A stretch of DNA of 5,703 nucleotides from Verrucomicrobiota bacterium (GTDB lineage Bacteria; Verrucomicrobiota; Lentisphaeria; Victivallales; Victivallaceae). The notes below the pieces were generated by a model. It made no database searches and was not told the DNA's origin. It saw only the letters and a program-made list of their open reading frames with translations. How positions within the stretch are numbered: the stretch's first letter is position 1; each line of letters begins with the position of its first letter. Positions 1-5,703 of this stretch are shown here, one piece after another. Location: the NCBI GenBank assembly GCA_023459755.1, contig JAEWSS010000179.1, positions 1 through 5,703 on the forward strand, written 5' to 3'. A program made the translations under genes and the position numbers.

Positions 1-1
1 G

Positions 2-394
2 TGCGTGCGCGACTGGTGTGTGGCCACCAAGTCGTTTGAAGGAAAAGACGGCCTGGTCTCCGGTCTGCGCGCCGTCAGGGTTGAATGGGAGTTTTCGCCG
101 GACGGCAAACCGCTGAAGTTCACCGAGATTCCCGGCAGTGAGTATGTGATTGAGGCGGATCTGGTGCTGCTGGCGCTTGGTTTTGTCGGATTCTCCGCGG
201 AACAGGCGTTGGAACTGAAACTCAACGCCAGACATTGGTTTGAGACCGACGGCCGGTCGGCGGCGTCGCTTTCCGGTGTGTTTGTGGCCGGCGACGCGGG
301 AACCGGCCCCAGTCTGGTGGTCCGGGCGATCGCCTCCGGCCGCGACGCCGCGGATGCCGCCGACGCCTATTTGAGAAAGGATGTGCAGCAATGA
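2..394 (+). CDS. gltD: Glutamate synthase small (beta) subunit, C-terminal fragment
   Basis: This is the 3' end of a gene whose start lies left of the window. The frame is open from base 2 and ends at TGA 392-394, giving about 130 residues. GltD is the FAD- and NADPH-binding subunit that passes electrons to the large subunit, which makes glutamate from glutamine and 2-oxoglutarate in the cytoplasm. Visible signs are the strand around GLRAVRVEW, the segment ADLVLLALGFVG (nt 155-190), and the C-terminal FAD-binding signature GVFVAGD followed by GPSLVVRAIASGR (nt 275-343). That signature is typical of the GltD/NADPH oxidoreductase fold. The catalytic and 4Fe-4S N-terminal parts are not in view, so a GltD paralogue (for example an NfnB- or SudA-like flavoprotein subunit) cannot be fully excluded. 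The strong VRVEW / ADLVLLALGFVG similarity favours GltD. The gene overlaps dapF by ATGA, so translation is probably coupled. Glutamate is the amino donor for the DapL reaction encoded two genes downstream. Confidence 0.85.
   Translation, partial: CVRDWCVATKSFEGKDGLVSGLRAVRVEWEFSPDGKPLKFTEIPGSEYVIEADLVLLALGFVGFSAEQALELKLNARHWFETDGRSAASLSGVFVAGDAGTGPSLVVRAIASGRDAADAADAYLRKDVQQ
376..381 (+). promoter_or_regulatory. Ribosome binding site of dapF
   Basis: AAAGGA lies nine bases before the ATG at 391, inside the last codons of gltD. It supports the 391 start, and it shows that dapF can be initiated independently as well as by coupling through the ATGA overlap. Confidence 0.6.
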
Positions 395-1215
395 AATTTG
401 CAAAATGGCATGGTCTGGGCAACGATTTTGTAATTGTCAACACGCTTGAGGAGGCCATCTGCAACGAACGCGAACTGGCGGTGGCGGTTTGCGACCGTCA
501 CTTCGGCATCGGTGCGGACGGTCTGGTTCTGCTCGGCCCCAGCGATGTGGCCGACGCTCAGATGCGGATCGTCAATTCCGACGGCAGTTACGCGGAAATG
601 TGCGGCAACGCCACCCGCTGTATCGCCCGTTACATGGAGAAGAACGGACTTAACCGGTCGGACACGATCAAACTTGAAACCGCCTCCGGCATTGTCGAGC
701 CGCGGCTGCTGCCGGGCGCCGACAAGCTGGTGGAGGTCAATATGGGGCGGGCGCGGCTGCTGCGCTCCGAAATCCCGATGACCGGCGCGCCGAACGACAC
801 CGCGATCAATGTCAACCTCGACGTCAACAACTGGCGCTGGACCGGAACCGGTGTGTCGATGGGGAATCCGCATTTCGTGATTTTTGTTGAGAATCTTGCC
901 CAGATCGACCTCACCGAATGGGGGCCGCGAATCGAAAAACATCCGATGTTTCCGCGCCGGACCAACATCGAGTTCGTTCAGCGGCTCAGCGCCTCGAAGG
1001 TTCGCATGCGGGTGTGGGAGCGCGGCTGCGGAATCACTCTGGCCTGCGGCACCGGCAGTTGCGCCACCTGCGTGGCCGGAGTGCTGACCCATCGCACCGG
1101 TCGTGAAATCACCGTTGTTCTTGACGGCGGCGAACTGATTGTGCGCTACGAGCCGGACGGCGTGGTGATGATGACCGGCCCCGCCTCCGAAGTATTCACC
1201 GGAAACTGGAATTGA
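391..1215 (+). CDS. dapF: Diaminopimelate epimerase
   Basis: This cytoplasmic, cofactor-free racemase interconverts LL- and meso-diaminopimelate, the last shared step to lysine and DAP-type peptidoglycan. The product is 274 residues, the same length as the E. coli enzyme. The N-terminus KFAKWHGLGNDFV carries the substrate-binding Asn11. Two pseudo-symmetric halves each supply one catalytic cysteine: Cys71 in EMCGNATRC and Cys219 in ACGTGSC. Other expected substrate contacts are Asn62 (RIVNSDGS), Asn159 (SMGNPHF), Asn192 (RTNIEF) and Glu210-Arg211 (VWERG). All sit at a constant small offset from the E. coli positions as I know them. The motif around Cys71 reads CGNATRC rather than the commoner CGNGxRC, a variant I recall from other lineages, and nothing suggests loss of activity. 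The start is fixed by the family N-terminus and the upstream AAAGGA. The gene overlaps gltD by four bases and ends six bases before dapL, its pathway partner. Confidence is very high. Confidence 0.97.
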   Translation: MKFAKWHGLGNDFVIVNTLEEAICNERELAVAVCDRHFGIGADGLVLLGPSDVADAQMRIVNSDGSYAEMCGNATRCIARYMEKNGLNRSDTIKLETASGIVEPRLLPGADKLVEVNMGRARLLRSEIPMTGAPNDTAINVNLDVNNWRWTGTGVSMGNPHFVIFVENLAQIDLTEWGPRIEKHPMFPRRTNIEFVQRLSASKVRMRVWERGCGITLACGTGSCATCVAGVLTHRTGREITVVLDGGELIVRYEPDGVVMMTGPASEVFTGNWN

Positions 1216-1221
1216 TTTATC

Positions 1222-2412
1222 ATGCTTAATCTTAATTATTTGAAACTCGGCGGCAGTTATCTGTTTTCCGGGATTGCCGCAAAAGTGGCGGCGTATGTCA
1301 GGGAAAATCCGGCGGCGGACGTGATCCGGCTGGGAATCGGCGACGTGACCCGTCCGCTGGCTCCGGCGGTGGTCGCCGCCATGCGGACCGCGGTTGACGA
1401 AATGGGCGACGCGGCCGCGTTTCGCGGTTACGGTCCGGAGCAGGGGTATGAATTTCTGCGGCGCGCGATTGCGGAAAATGACTATCAGGCGCGCGGAGTG
1501 GACATTTCACCCGACGAAATTTTTGTTTCCGACGGCAGCAAGAGCGACGTTGCCAACTTCCAGGAGTTGTTCGACGTTTCGTGCCGCATCGCCATTTCCG
1601 ATCCGGTCTACCCGGTCTACCGCGACTCCAACCTGATGGCCGGCCGCGAGATCGTCTATCTGCCGTGCGGCGCGGCCAACGGTTTTTCTCCGGAGCCGCC
1701 GGCGTGTCATGTGGATGTGGTCTATCTGTGTTCGCCGAACAATCCGACCGGCACGGTGATGTCGCGTTCCGCGCTGGCGCAGTGGGTTGACTATGCAAAA
1801 AGAGAACATGCGCTGATTCTGTTCGACTCCGCCTATGAAGCCTATATTTCCGATCCGGCCTGTCCCCATTCGATTTACGAGATTCCCGGCGCCGGGGAGG
1901 TGGCGGTGGAATTCCGGTCGTTCAGCAAAACCGCCGGATTCACCGGTACCCGCTGTGCGTATGTGGCGCTGCCGGACTCGGTGCGGGTGCGCGGCGGCGA
2001 CGGTTCGGTTCAGCAGTTGAACAAGCTCTGGCTGCGGCGGCAGACCACCAAGTTCAACGGCGTGCCGTATGTGGTTCAGCGCGGCGCCGAAGCGGTTTAC
2101 TCCGCCGTTGGCCGTCCGCAGGTGCGCGCCCAGGTCGCGTATTACATGGAAAACGCGCGAATTATCCGCGAGGGACTGCGTTCCGCTGGATGGACGGTGT
2201 TCGGCGGCGAAAACGCCCCCTACATCTGGCTGAAGCTGCCGGACGGCGAGTCGTCGATGGAATTTTTTGACCGGTTGCTGGCCACGGCGCAGGTGGTCGG
2301 TACGCCGGGCGTCGGGTTCGGCGAATGCGGCGAGGGCTACTTCCGCCTCACCGCGTTTGGCGACCGAGACCGCACGATCGAGGCGGTGACACGGATAAAA
2401 AATAAAATGTAA
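1222..2412 (+). CDS. dapL: LL-diaminopimelate aminotransferase
   Basis: This PLP-dependent class I/II aminotransferase converts tetrahydrodipicolinate plus glutamate to LL-DAP plus 2-oxoglutarate in one step, bypassing the acylated DapD/C/E route. The product is 396 residues, close to the roughly 400-410 usual for the family. Visible features in order are GIGDVTRPL (38-46), typical of the DapL N-terminus; DGSKSD (104-109), the PLP phosphate region; PNNPTG (172-177); Asp202 and Tyr205 in DSAYEAY, the PLP ring contacts; the Schiff-base lysine Lys236 in [12 protein letters not shown]; and Arg375 in YFRLTAFG, the expected carboxylate-binding arginine. GIGDVT, DGSK and FRLTAFG separate DapL from ordinary aspartate aminotransferases. 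Only six bases separate it from dapF, and there is no good Shine-Dalgarno (only GGA at 1208-1210), so it probably relies on coupling to dapF termination. DapL occurs in plants, chlamydiae, cyanobacteria and other PVC bacteria, which informs the taxonomic guess. A specific function other than DapL is unlikely next to dapF. Confidence 0.94.
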   Translation: MLNLNYLKLGGSYLFSGIAAKVAAYVRENPAADVIRLGIGDVTRPLAPAVVAAMRTAVDEMGDAAAFRGYGPEQGYEFLRRAIAENDYQARGVDISPDEIFVSDGSKSDVANFQELFDVSCRIAISDPVYPVYRDSNLMAGREIVYLPCGAANGFSPEPPACHVDVVYLCSPNNPTGTVMSRSALAQWVDYAKREHALILFDSAYEAYISDPACPHSIYEIPGAGEVAVEFRSFSKTAGFTGTRCAYVALPDSVRVRGGDGSVQQLNKLWLRRQTTKFNGVPYVVQRGAEAVYSAVGRPQVRAQVAYYMENARIIREGLRSAGWTVFGGENAPYIWLKLPDGESSMEFFDRLLATAQVVGTPGVGFGECGEGYFRLTAFGDRDRTIEAVTRIKNKM

Positions 2413-2495
2413 AATTATTTTAAATAAACTATTTTTATATAGAAAATCTTATTTTTTATGGTTATATTACCTCTGTATAAAAACGGGAGGTAGTG
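2413..2495 (+). promoter_or_regulatory. AT-rich intergenic spacer, probable promoter and leader of the repeat-protein gene
   Basis: The spacer has 17 G/C in 83 bases by my count, and most of those lie in the final Shine-Dalgarno stretch. It stands out sharply against the GC-rich genes on its left. Such AT-richness is typical of a promoter region. TATATT at 2463-2468 is a possible -10 box at a workable distance from the start codon, but no convincing -35 box accompanies it, so I do not fix a promoter. I found no GC-rich hairpin followed by T's, so transcription from the dap operon might read through. Confidence 0.45.
2485..2491 (+). promoter_or_regulatory. Strong ribosome binding site of the repeat-protein gene
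   Basis: GGGAGGT is a near-perfect Shine-Dalgarno. It ends four bases before the ATG at 2496. It decides the start, because the only other in-frame candidate is the adjacent GTG at 2493, and an in-frame TAA at 2478-2480 blocks any longer N-terminus. Confidence 0.8.
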
Positions 2496-5400
2496 ATGTC
2501 GGATTATCGTGATGTCGTAGTTTCAGGCGGAACGGTGTTCAACGCGGTGGACGGAGACGGCTGTTTTGATTTTATTGTCGGCGGGACCTTGAACCTTTCC
2601 GGCGGCATTGCGTCCGGGGCAACGATGCTGCCGAACGGCGTTGAAAATGTTTTCAGCGGCGGACTGTCGGTCGGCGCCGTGCTGTCCGGTATTACCATAA
2701 AAGAGTTCCCCAGCAGCCGTGGTGAGCTGCGGGTGTATTCCGGCGGCGAGGCGCGCGAGACTGTGGTTTTGTCCGGCGGATTGCTTACCGGCAGCGGCGG
2801 GATGGTGAACATGGTTTCAATCGAATCCGGCGGCGGGGTGTCCATGGTCGGCGGCACGATAAATTCAGCAACGGTCGGCGGGTGGCTGAATGTAATGGCG
2901 CTGGCGTCCGACACGAAAATTGTTTCCGGAGGCACTGCCCGAATCGTCGGCACCAATTGGAATACCGAAATTTTGTCCGGCGGCTCGGCCCGGATATCAT
3001 TATCCTATTCCTATAATCCTGATTTCTTTACAAAAACATACAATCTGGTCGTGCATTCCGGCGGCAAACTTAATTTGGGCTATGCGATGCTGATTGGTTC
3101 CGGCACCAACATTGCCTCCGGATGCCTCGATTTACCGGACTGGTTGTATGATAATAATAATTTTCCGCATGTTCGTGGTGGACAGGTGGTCAACGGCGTG
3201 GCCGACGGGCTGATCATCATCAACTCAGGGTTCGCGCTTGGAGCGGAAACCGAAGCGCATAACACCATGTTGACCGAGGATGGTGAGCTTTTCCTGTATT
3301 CCGGTGCGATTGCTTATGAGTCGACGGTGGACGAATCCGCGAGTATGTTCGTTTATTCCGGGGCGACGGCGGTGCGGACGGTGATCCGAAACAGATCATA
3401 TAGATATTATGGCGGGCGCCTGACGGTTTCCGGTGGTGTGGTTTCCGACTGCAACGTCGGTTCAAACGGCGTTCTTTTGGTCAACGCCGGCGTTTGCGAC
3501 GTCGCGGTGATCGAATCCGGCGGCGTGATCTGGAAAGACGAATCAGACTCAAAAGTCACAAATCTGACACTTAAAGCCGGGTCCATACTGTCGGCAGATG
3601 AGCACCAATTGCATACTTATATGGTTTCATCCGATGTTTTCATCGAGGAAGTCATTAGATATAACACTTTTGGCGGATTGGTGAGCGGATTTGTAGTTGC
3701 AGATGACAATGAATCCTTTTATTTGGTTCCAGGCGCTTCCGGAATTGATTTGTCGCTGTTCGAAGGCGAACTTATTGTGTCCTCCGGCGCAATGGTGAAA
3801 AATACCAATGTCGGAAGCAGATGGGGATTTGACAAATGTAAGTTGCAGATTGAAAGCGGAGCATATTCCGAAGGCACAGTAATGTCCGGAATGTTTAACT
3901 TTTGCGAAGAGGATGTGTACGGCATTGCGGTCGGAACAAGGATAAACAGCGTATACTCCAGTCAATGCGTATTATCCGGCGGCATCTCCAGTGCGGCGAT
4001 CGTCGAAAGCGCCGGCCTCATTAGAGTGTCATCGGGGGGAATGTTGATCGACGCCGTTTGTAAGCAAGGGGTGATCAATATGGATTCCGGCGCGATCATA
4101 TCCGGGACCACCCGGTTGTATGGGAGGGAAAACTGGAATTCAATGTCCGTCAATGCGGCGGTGCAAAACTGCGGAGAACTGGTCTTTGTCCTGGACGTGC
4201 ATAAAAATTATTTTCTTTATGACACCGAGCTTTTTGTCAATGATCTTGACCTGATTGAAGGCGGAACGTTCCGGATTGATCCCGGCGTTACTCCGGACAG
4301 CCATATTTATATTCTGGCCGACAAGGCGGACAGGGTTCCGGAGCTTAAAATCACGCTCGGCGGTGTTGACCGGGTGTTCGCTCCCGGTGAAACCATCAAA
4401 TTCGGAGACAAGACGCTGGTAATGACCAATGACGCGGAAAACGGTCTGCGGCTTGAGGTTTCACTGCGTACCGAAAAACTTTACGGACTGCTGAACTCCG
4501 CCGGTGACTATGTGCTGAATGAACAGAACGCCGTGATTCGCAGTCTGGTCATGGTCGGCGCCGGAGGCACCGCCGGAAACACGAACGGTATTTTGCGTAT
4601 TGCCGCCGACACCAATGCCAACGTTTTCGGCGGGACCTCCAATGCAGACATCGGCGGGAATGTCGATCTTTTGCTGGGCGACCGCAACAACAGTGTTTAT
4701 CGCGGCTTGATCTTCGGCGGCAGCCGGGCGTACGGCGTCGGCGCTTCCGCAACGATCGGGCAAGATATAGCGATGTCCGTTGATGGGGGTGTACAGCAGG
4801 ACAATCAGAAGCTGATTGCCGCCGGAAAGGGCACGTCCGCCTGGATTGTCGGCGGCGGTCAGGCGGTGGCCGGCGGTTCGCTGACGGTTAAGGGGAGGTC
4901 TTGGGTTTCAATTCGTGGCAAGAGTAATGTTGAGCGTGTGGTCGGCGGCGCTCAGGCCAGCGGCGCGGGGAGCGTGGCGGAATGTGAAGAATCCCAAATT
5001 AGTATTGGCAACAGCGTTGTGCGCGGCGATGTCTATGGCGGCGGGTACGCCGACAACGGCGGCGTCAGTATTGTGTCCGGCCTCACGGAGGTCCATATTA
5101 CCGGACAACCCCAATTTGAGACAACGGTGATGGGCAACATCTACGGCGGCGGCGCCAATCCGCGGCATGACACGAACGGCGGCAGTTCGATCGTTAAAGG
5201 CGATTCGTTGGTTTGCTTCTTCGGGAAAGGTGAAGCGATCACGGTCGGAATGGTTTCCGGTGACGGTCGGGTTGCCGGAACCGTTCTCGGTACGCGACGA
5301 CTTGAGTTTTACTGTTTTACCGGTGAATTTTCCGGTATGTTGAAGAATTTTGACGTTGTGAAATTTTCCGGCAGCACCAAGTCGATGACCTGCGCAAATT

Positions 5401-5703
5401 ATTATGAAATTTCCTGTTTTGAGTTTGATTTGAACCCATGGAAGGCGGATGGCGAGCTGTTTCTGGCTGGCGGCATGGGATTTGCCGAAGGCGATAAGCA
5501 AATGCGGATCAATATCTATGCCTCCTCCGGCGCAGGAACATACGATCTGATGGTGGTTGACGACGCCACCGATTTGAGTACGCTCATGATCGAAGTTTAC
5601 AAAGGAGACCAGCTGCTTGCTTCGTTTGATTACGGCGGGAGTTCACAAGGCTTCAGCGTTGAAAAAAATGATGGAATATTATCCCTTACAATCGCCAAGG
5701 CAT
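2496..5703 (+). CDS. Large AIDA-like strand-loop-strand repeat protein, 3' end outside the window
   Basis: The frame runs 1069 codons from ATG to the window edge with no stop, so the protein is 3'-partial. It is a predicted beta-helical surface or secreted protein; no enzyme motif is visible. Residues ~9-533 carry about 20 degenerate units centred on SGG or SGA (VSGG 9-12, LSGG 34-37, YSGG 81-84, LSGG 92-95, ESGG 110-113, VSGG 143-146, LSGG 493-496 and others), as in passengers of the AIDA-I / strand-loop-strand type. Residues ~560-657 are non-repetitive. Residues ~700-925 hold a second repeat with cores VFGG, IFGG, IVGGG, VVGG, VYGGG and IYGGG. Residues ~933-1069 form a non-repetitive C-terminal module. 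The N-terminus, MSDYRDVVVSGG, enters repeats at once. It has no basic plus hydrophobic signal peptide, and an upstream in-frame stop excludes a longer one. No beta-barrel is seen before the edge. About 14 cysteines are present, unusual for an autotransporter passenger. It lies 83 bases after dapL and is probably a separate unit. Adhesion is an inference only. Confidence 0.85.
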   Translation, partial: MSDYRDVVVSGGTVFNAVDGDGCFDFIVGGTLNLSGGIASGATMLPNGVENVFSGGLSVGAVLSGITIKEFPSSRGELRVYSGGEARETVVLSGGLLTGSGGMVNMVSIESGGGVSMVGGTINSATVGGWLNVMALASDTKIVSGGTARIVGTNWNTEILSGGSARISLSYSYNPDFFTKTYNLVVHSGGKLNLGYAMLIGSGTNIASGCLDLPDWLYDNNNFPHVRGGQVVNGVADGLIIINSGFALGAETEAHNTMLTEDGELFLYSGAIAYESTVDESASMFVYSGATAVRTVIRNRSYRYYGGRLTVSGGVVSDCNVGSNGVLLVNAGVCDVAVIESGGVIWKDESDSKVTNLTLKAGSILSADEHQLHTYMVSSDVFIEEVIRYNTFGGLVSGFVVADDNESFYLVPGASGIDLSLFEGELIVSSGAMVKNTNVGSRWGFDKCKLQIESGAYSEGTVMSGMFNFCEEDVYGIAVGTRINSVYSSQCVLSGGISSAAIVESAGLIRVSSGGMLIDAVCKQGVINMDSGAIISGTTRLYGRENWNSMSVNAAVQNCGELVFVLDVHKNYFLYDTELFVNDLDLIEGGTFRIDPGVTPDSHIYILADKADRVPELKITLGGVDRVFAPGETIKFGDKTLVMTNDAENGLRLEVSLRTEKLYGLLNSAGDYVLNEQNAVIRSLVMVGAGGTAGNTNGILRIAADTNANVFGGTSNADIGGNVDLLLGDRNNSVYRGLIFGGSRAYGVGASATIGQDIAMSVDGGVQQDNQKLIAAGKGTSAWIVGGGQAVAGGSLTVKGRSWVSIRGKSNVERVVGGAQASGAGSVAECEESQISIGNSVVRGDVYGGGYADNGGVSIVSGLTEVHITGQPQFETTVMGNIYGGGANPRHDTNGGSSIVKGDSLVCFFGKGEAITVGMVSGDGRVAGTVLGTRRLEFYCFTGEFSGMLKNFDVVKFSGSTKSMTCANYYEISCFEFDLNPWKADGELFLAGGMGFAEGDKQMRINIYASSGAGTYDLMVVDDATDLSTLMIEVYKGDQLLASFDYGGSSQGFSVEKNDGILSLTIAKA
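2520..4094 (+). repeat. AIDA-type strand-loop-strand repeat region (protein-level)
   Basis: Residues ~9-533 of the large protein contain about 20 short units with an x-S-G-[GA] turn followed by short beta-prone stretches such as ARETVVLSGGLLTG. At DNA level the motif TCCGGCGG recurs (starting near 2598, 2769, 2824, 2974, 3514 and 3974, among others), but the flanking bases have diverged. These are therefore old protein repeats and not recent DNA duplications. Units are dense and regular up to about residue 195, then more widely spaced and eroded between ~195 and 490. In AIDA-I-like passengers such repeats form a right-handed beta-helix and can be O-heptosylated. Whether this applies here is unknown. 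Confidence 0.75.
4593..5270 (+). repeat. Second protein repeat family with [IV]-x-G-G core
   Basis: Residues ~700-925 contain cores at V710 (VFGGTSN), I739 (IFGGSRA), I784 (IVGGGQA), V815 (VVGGAQA), V846 (VYGGGYA) and I882 (IYGGGAN). A degenerate seventh is near M919 (MVSGDGR). Spacings are 29, 45, 31, 31, 36 and 37 residues, and the 45 reflects an insertion around residues 764-782. Between cores lie short beta-prone phrases such as GGVSIVSGLTEVHITG and GGSLTVKGRSWVSIRG. This is a different register and consensus from the SGG repeats upstream. I recognise the style from large surface proteins of gut bacteria but cannot name a family with certainty. Confidence 0.65.
5292..5703 (+). other. Non-repetitive C-terminal module of the repeat protein (partial)
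   Basis: From about residue 933 the repeats stop. The sequence becomes ordinary in composition, with aromatic and charged residues (RRLEFYCFTGEFSGMLKNF, then NYYEISCFEFDLNPW), and it finishes at the edge with LSLTIAKA. The strand-rich ending resembles the closing module of a beta-helix passenger more than the start of a 12-strand autotransporter barrel. What follows is not visible. It holds three or four of the protein's cysteines (C940, C966, C974, and C907 just before it). Function unknown. Confidence 0.4.

Noticed and set aside
5..7. GTG as a true start codon for the first gene
   Set aside because: The frame is open upstream to base 2, and the protein matches only the C-terminal part of GltD, so this is an internal valine codon.
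367..1092. Minus-strand open frame of 241 codons opposite dapF
   Set aside because: It is a shadow of a fully conserved dapF, and its arginine/glycine-rich translation resembles nothing I know.
2422..2434. Possible terminator hairpin AAATA-AAC-TATTT after dapL
   Set aside because: A five-pair A/T-only stem is too weak for an intrinsic terminator, and any AT-rich sequence yields such matches.
2476..2481. TATAAA as a -10 box
   Set aside because: Transcription would start at about the Shine-Dalgarno itself, leaving no usable leader, and no -35 box is present at the right distance.
2504..2956. Minus-strand open frame of 150 codons, proline/threonine/serine-rich
   Set aside because: It is an antisense reading of the Gly/Ser repeat codons, so its composition comes from the repeats.
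2496..4094. CRISPR or tandem DNA repeat array
   Set aside because: The recurring TCCGGCGG is short, irregularly spaced and always in the same reading frame, so it reflects protein repeats.
4908..5501. Long minus-strand open frame (197 codons)
   Set aside because: It lies wholly inside the plus-strand repeat protein. The translation has no recognisable motif, and its openness follows from the codon periodicity of the GGC/TCC-rich real gene.

Overview
The window looks like bacterial chromosome with two parts. Positions 1-2412 are a compact, GC-rich, same-strand metabolic operon. Positions 2496-5703 are one very long open frame for a repeat-built surface or secreted protein that runs off the right edge. 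The organism is inferred, not proven. A DapL-type lysine pathway, a separate GltD subunit, and a large AIDA-type strand-loop-strand repeat protein with no signal peptide together suggest the PVC superphylum. A gut or host-associated Lentisphaerota (Victivallis-like) lineage is my best guess.

The left part holds the 3' end of gltD (NADPH-dependent glutamate synthase small subunit), then dapF (diaminopimelate epimerase), then dapL (LL-diaminopimelate aminotransferase). gltD and dapF overlap by an ATGA junction, and dapF and dapL are six bases apart, so the three are very probably co-transcribed. The biochemistry is connected. Glutamate synthase makes glutamate, DapL uses glutamate to aminate tetrahydrodipicolinate directly to LL-DAP, and DapF epimerises LL-DAP to meso-DAP for lysine and peptidoglycan.

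Positions 2413-2495 are a strongly AT-rich spacer (17 G/C in 83 bases by my count). It ends in a strong Shine-Dalgarno sequence and probably carries the promoter of the next gene. I see no convincing terminator in it.

The right part is a single frame of 1069 codons with no stop. Its layout is: about 20 AIDA-like [S]GG/SGA strand-loop-strand units (residues ~9-533); a non-repetitive linker (~560-657); a second repeat family with an [IV]-x-G-G core at roughly 29-45 residue spacing (~700-925); and a non-repetitive C-terminal module (~933-1069). An in-frame stop just upstream of the start rules out a longer N-terminus, and the N-terminus shows no Sec signal peptide. The route out of the cell is therefore the main open question. 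I see no RNA genes, mobile elements, CRISPR arrays or tRNAs.
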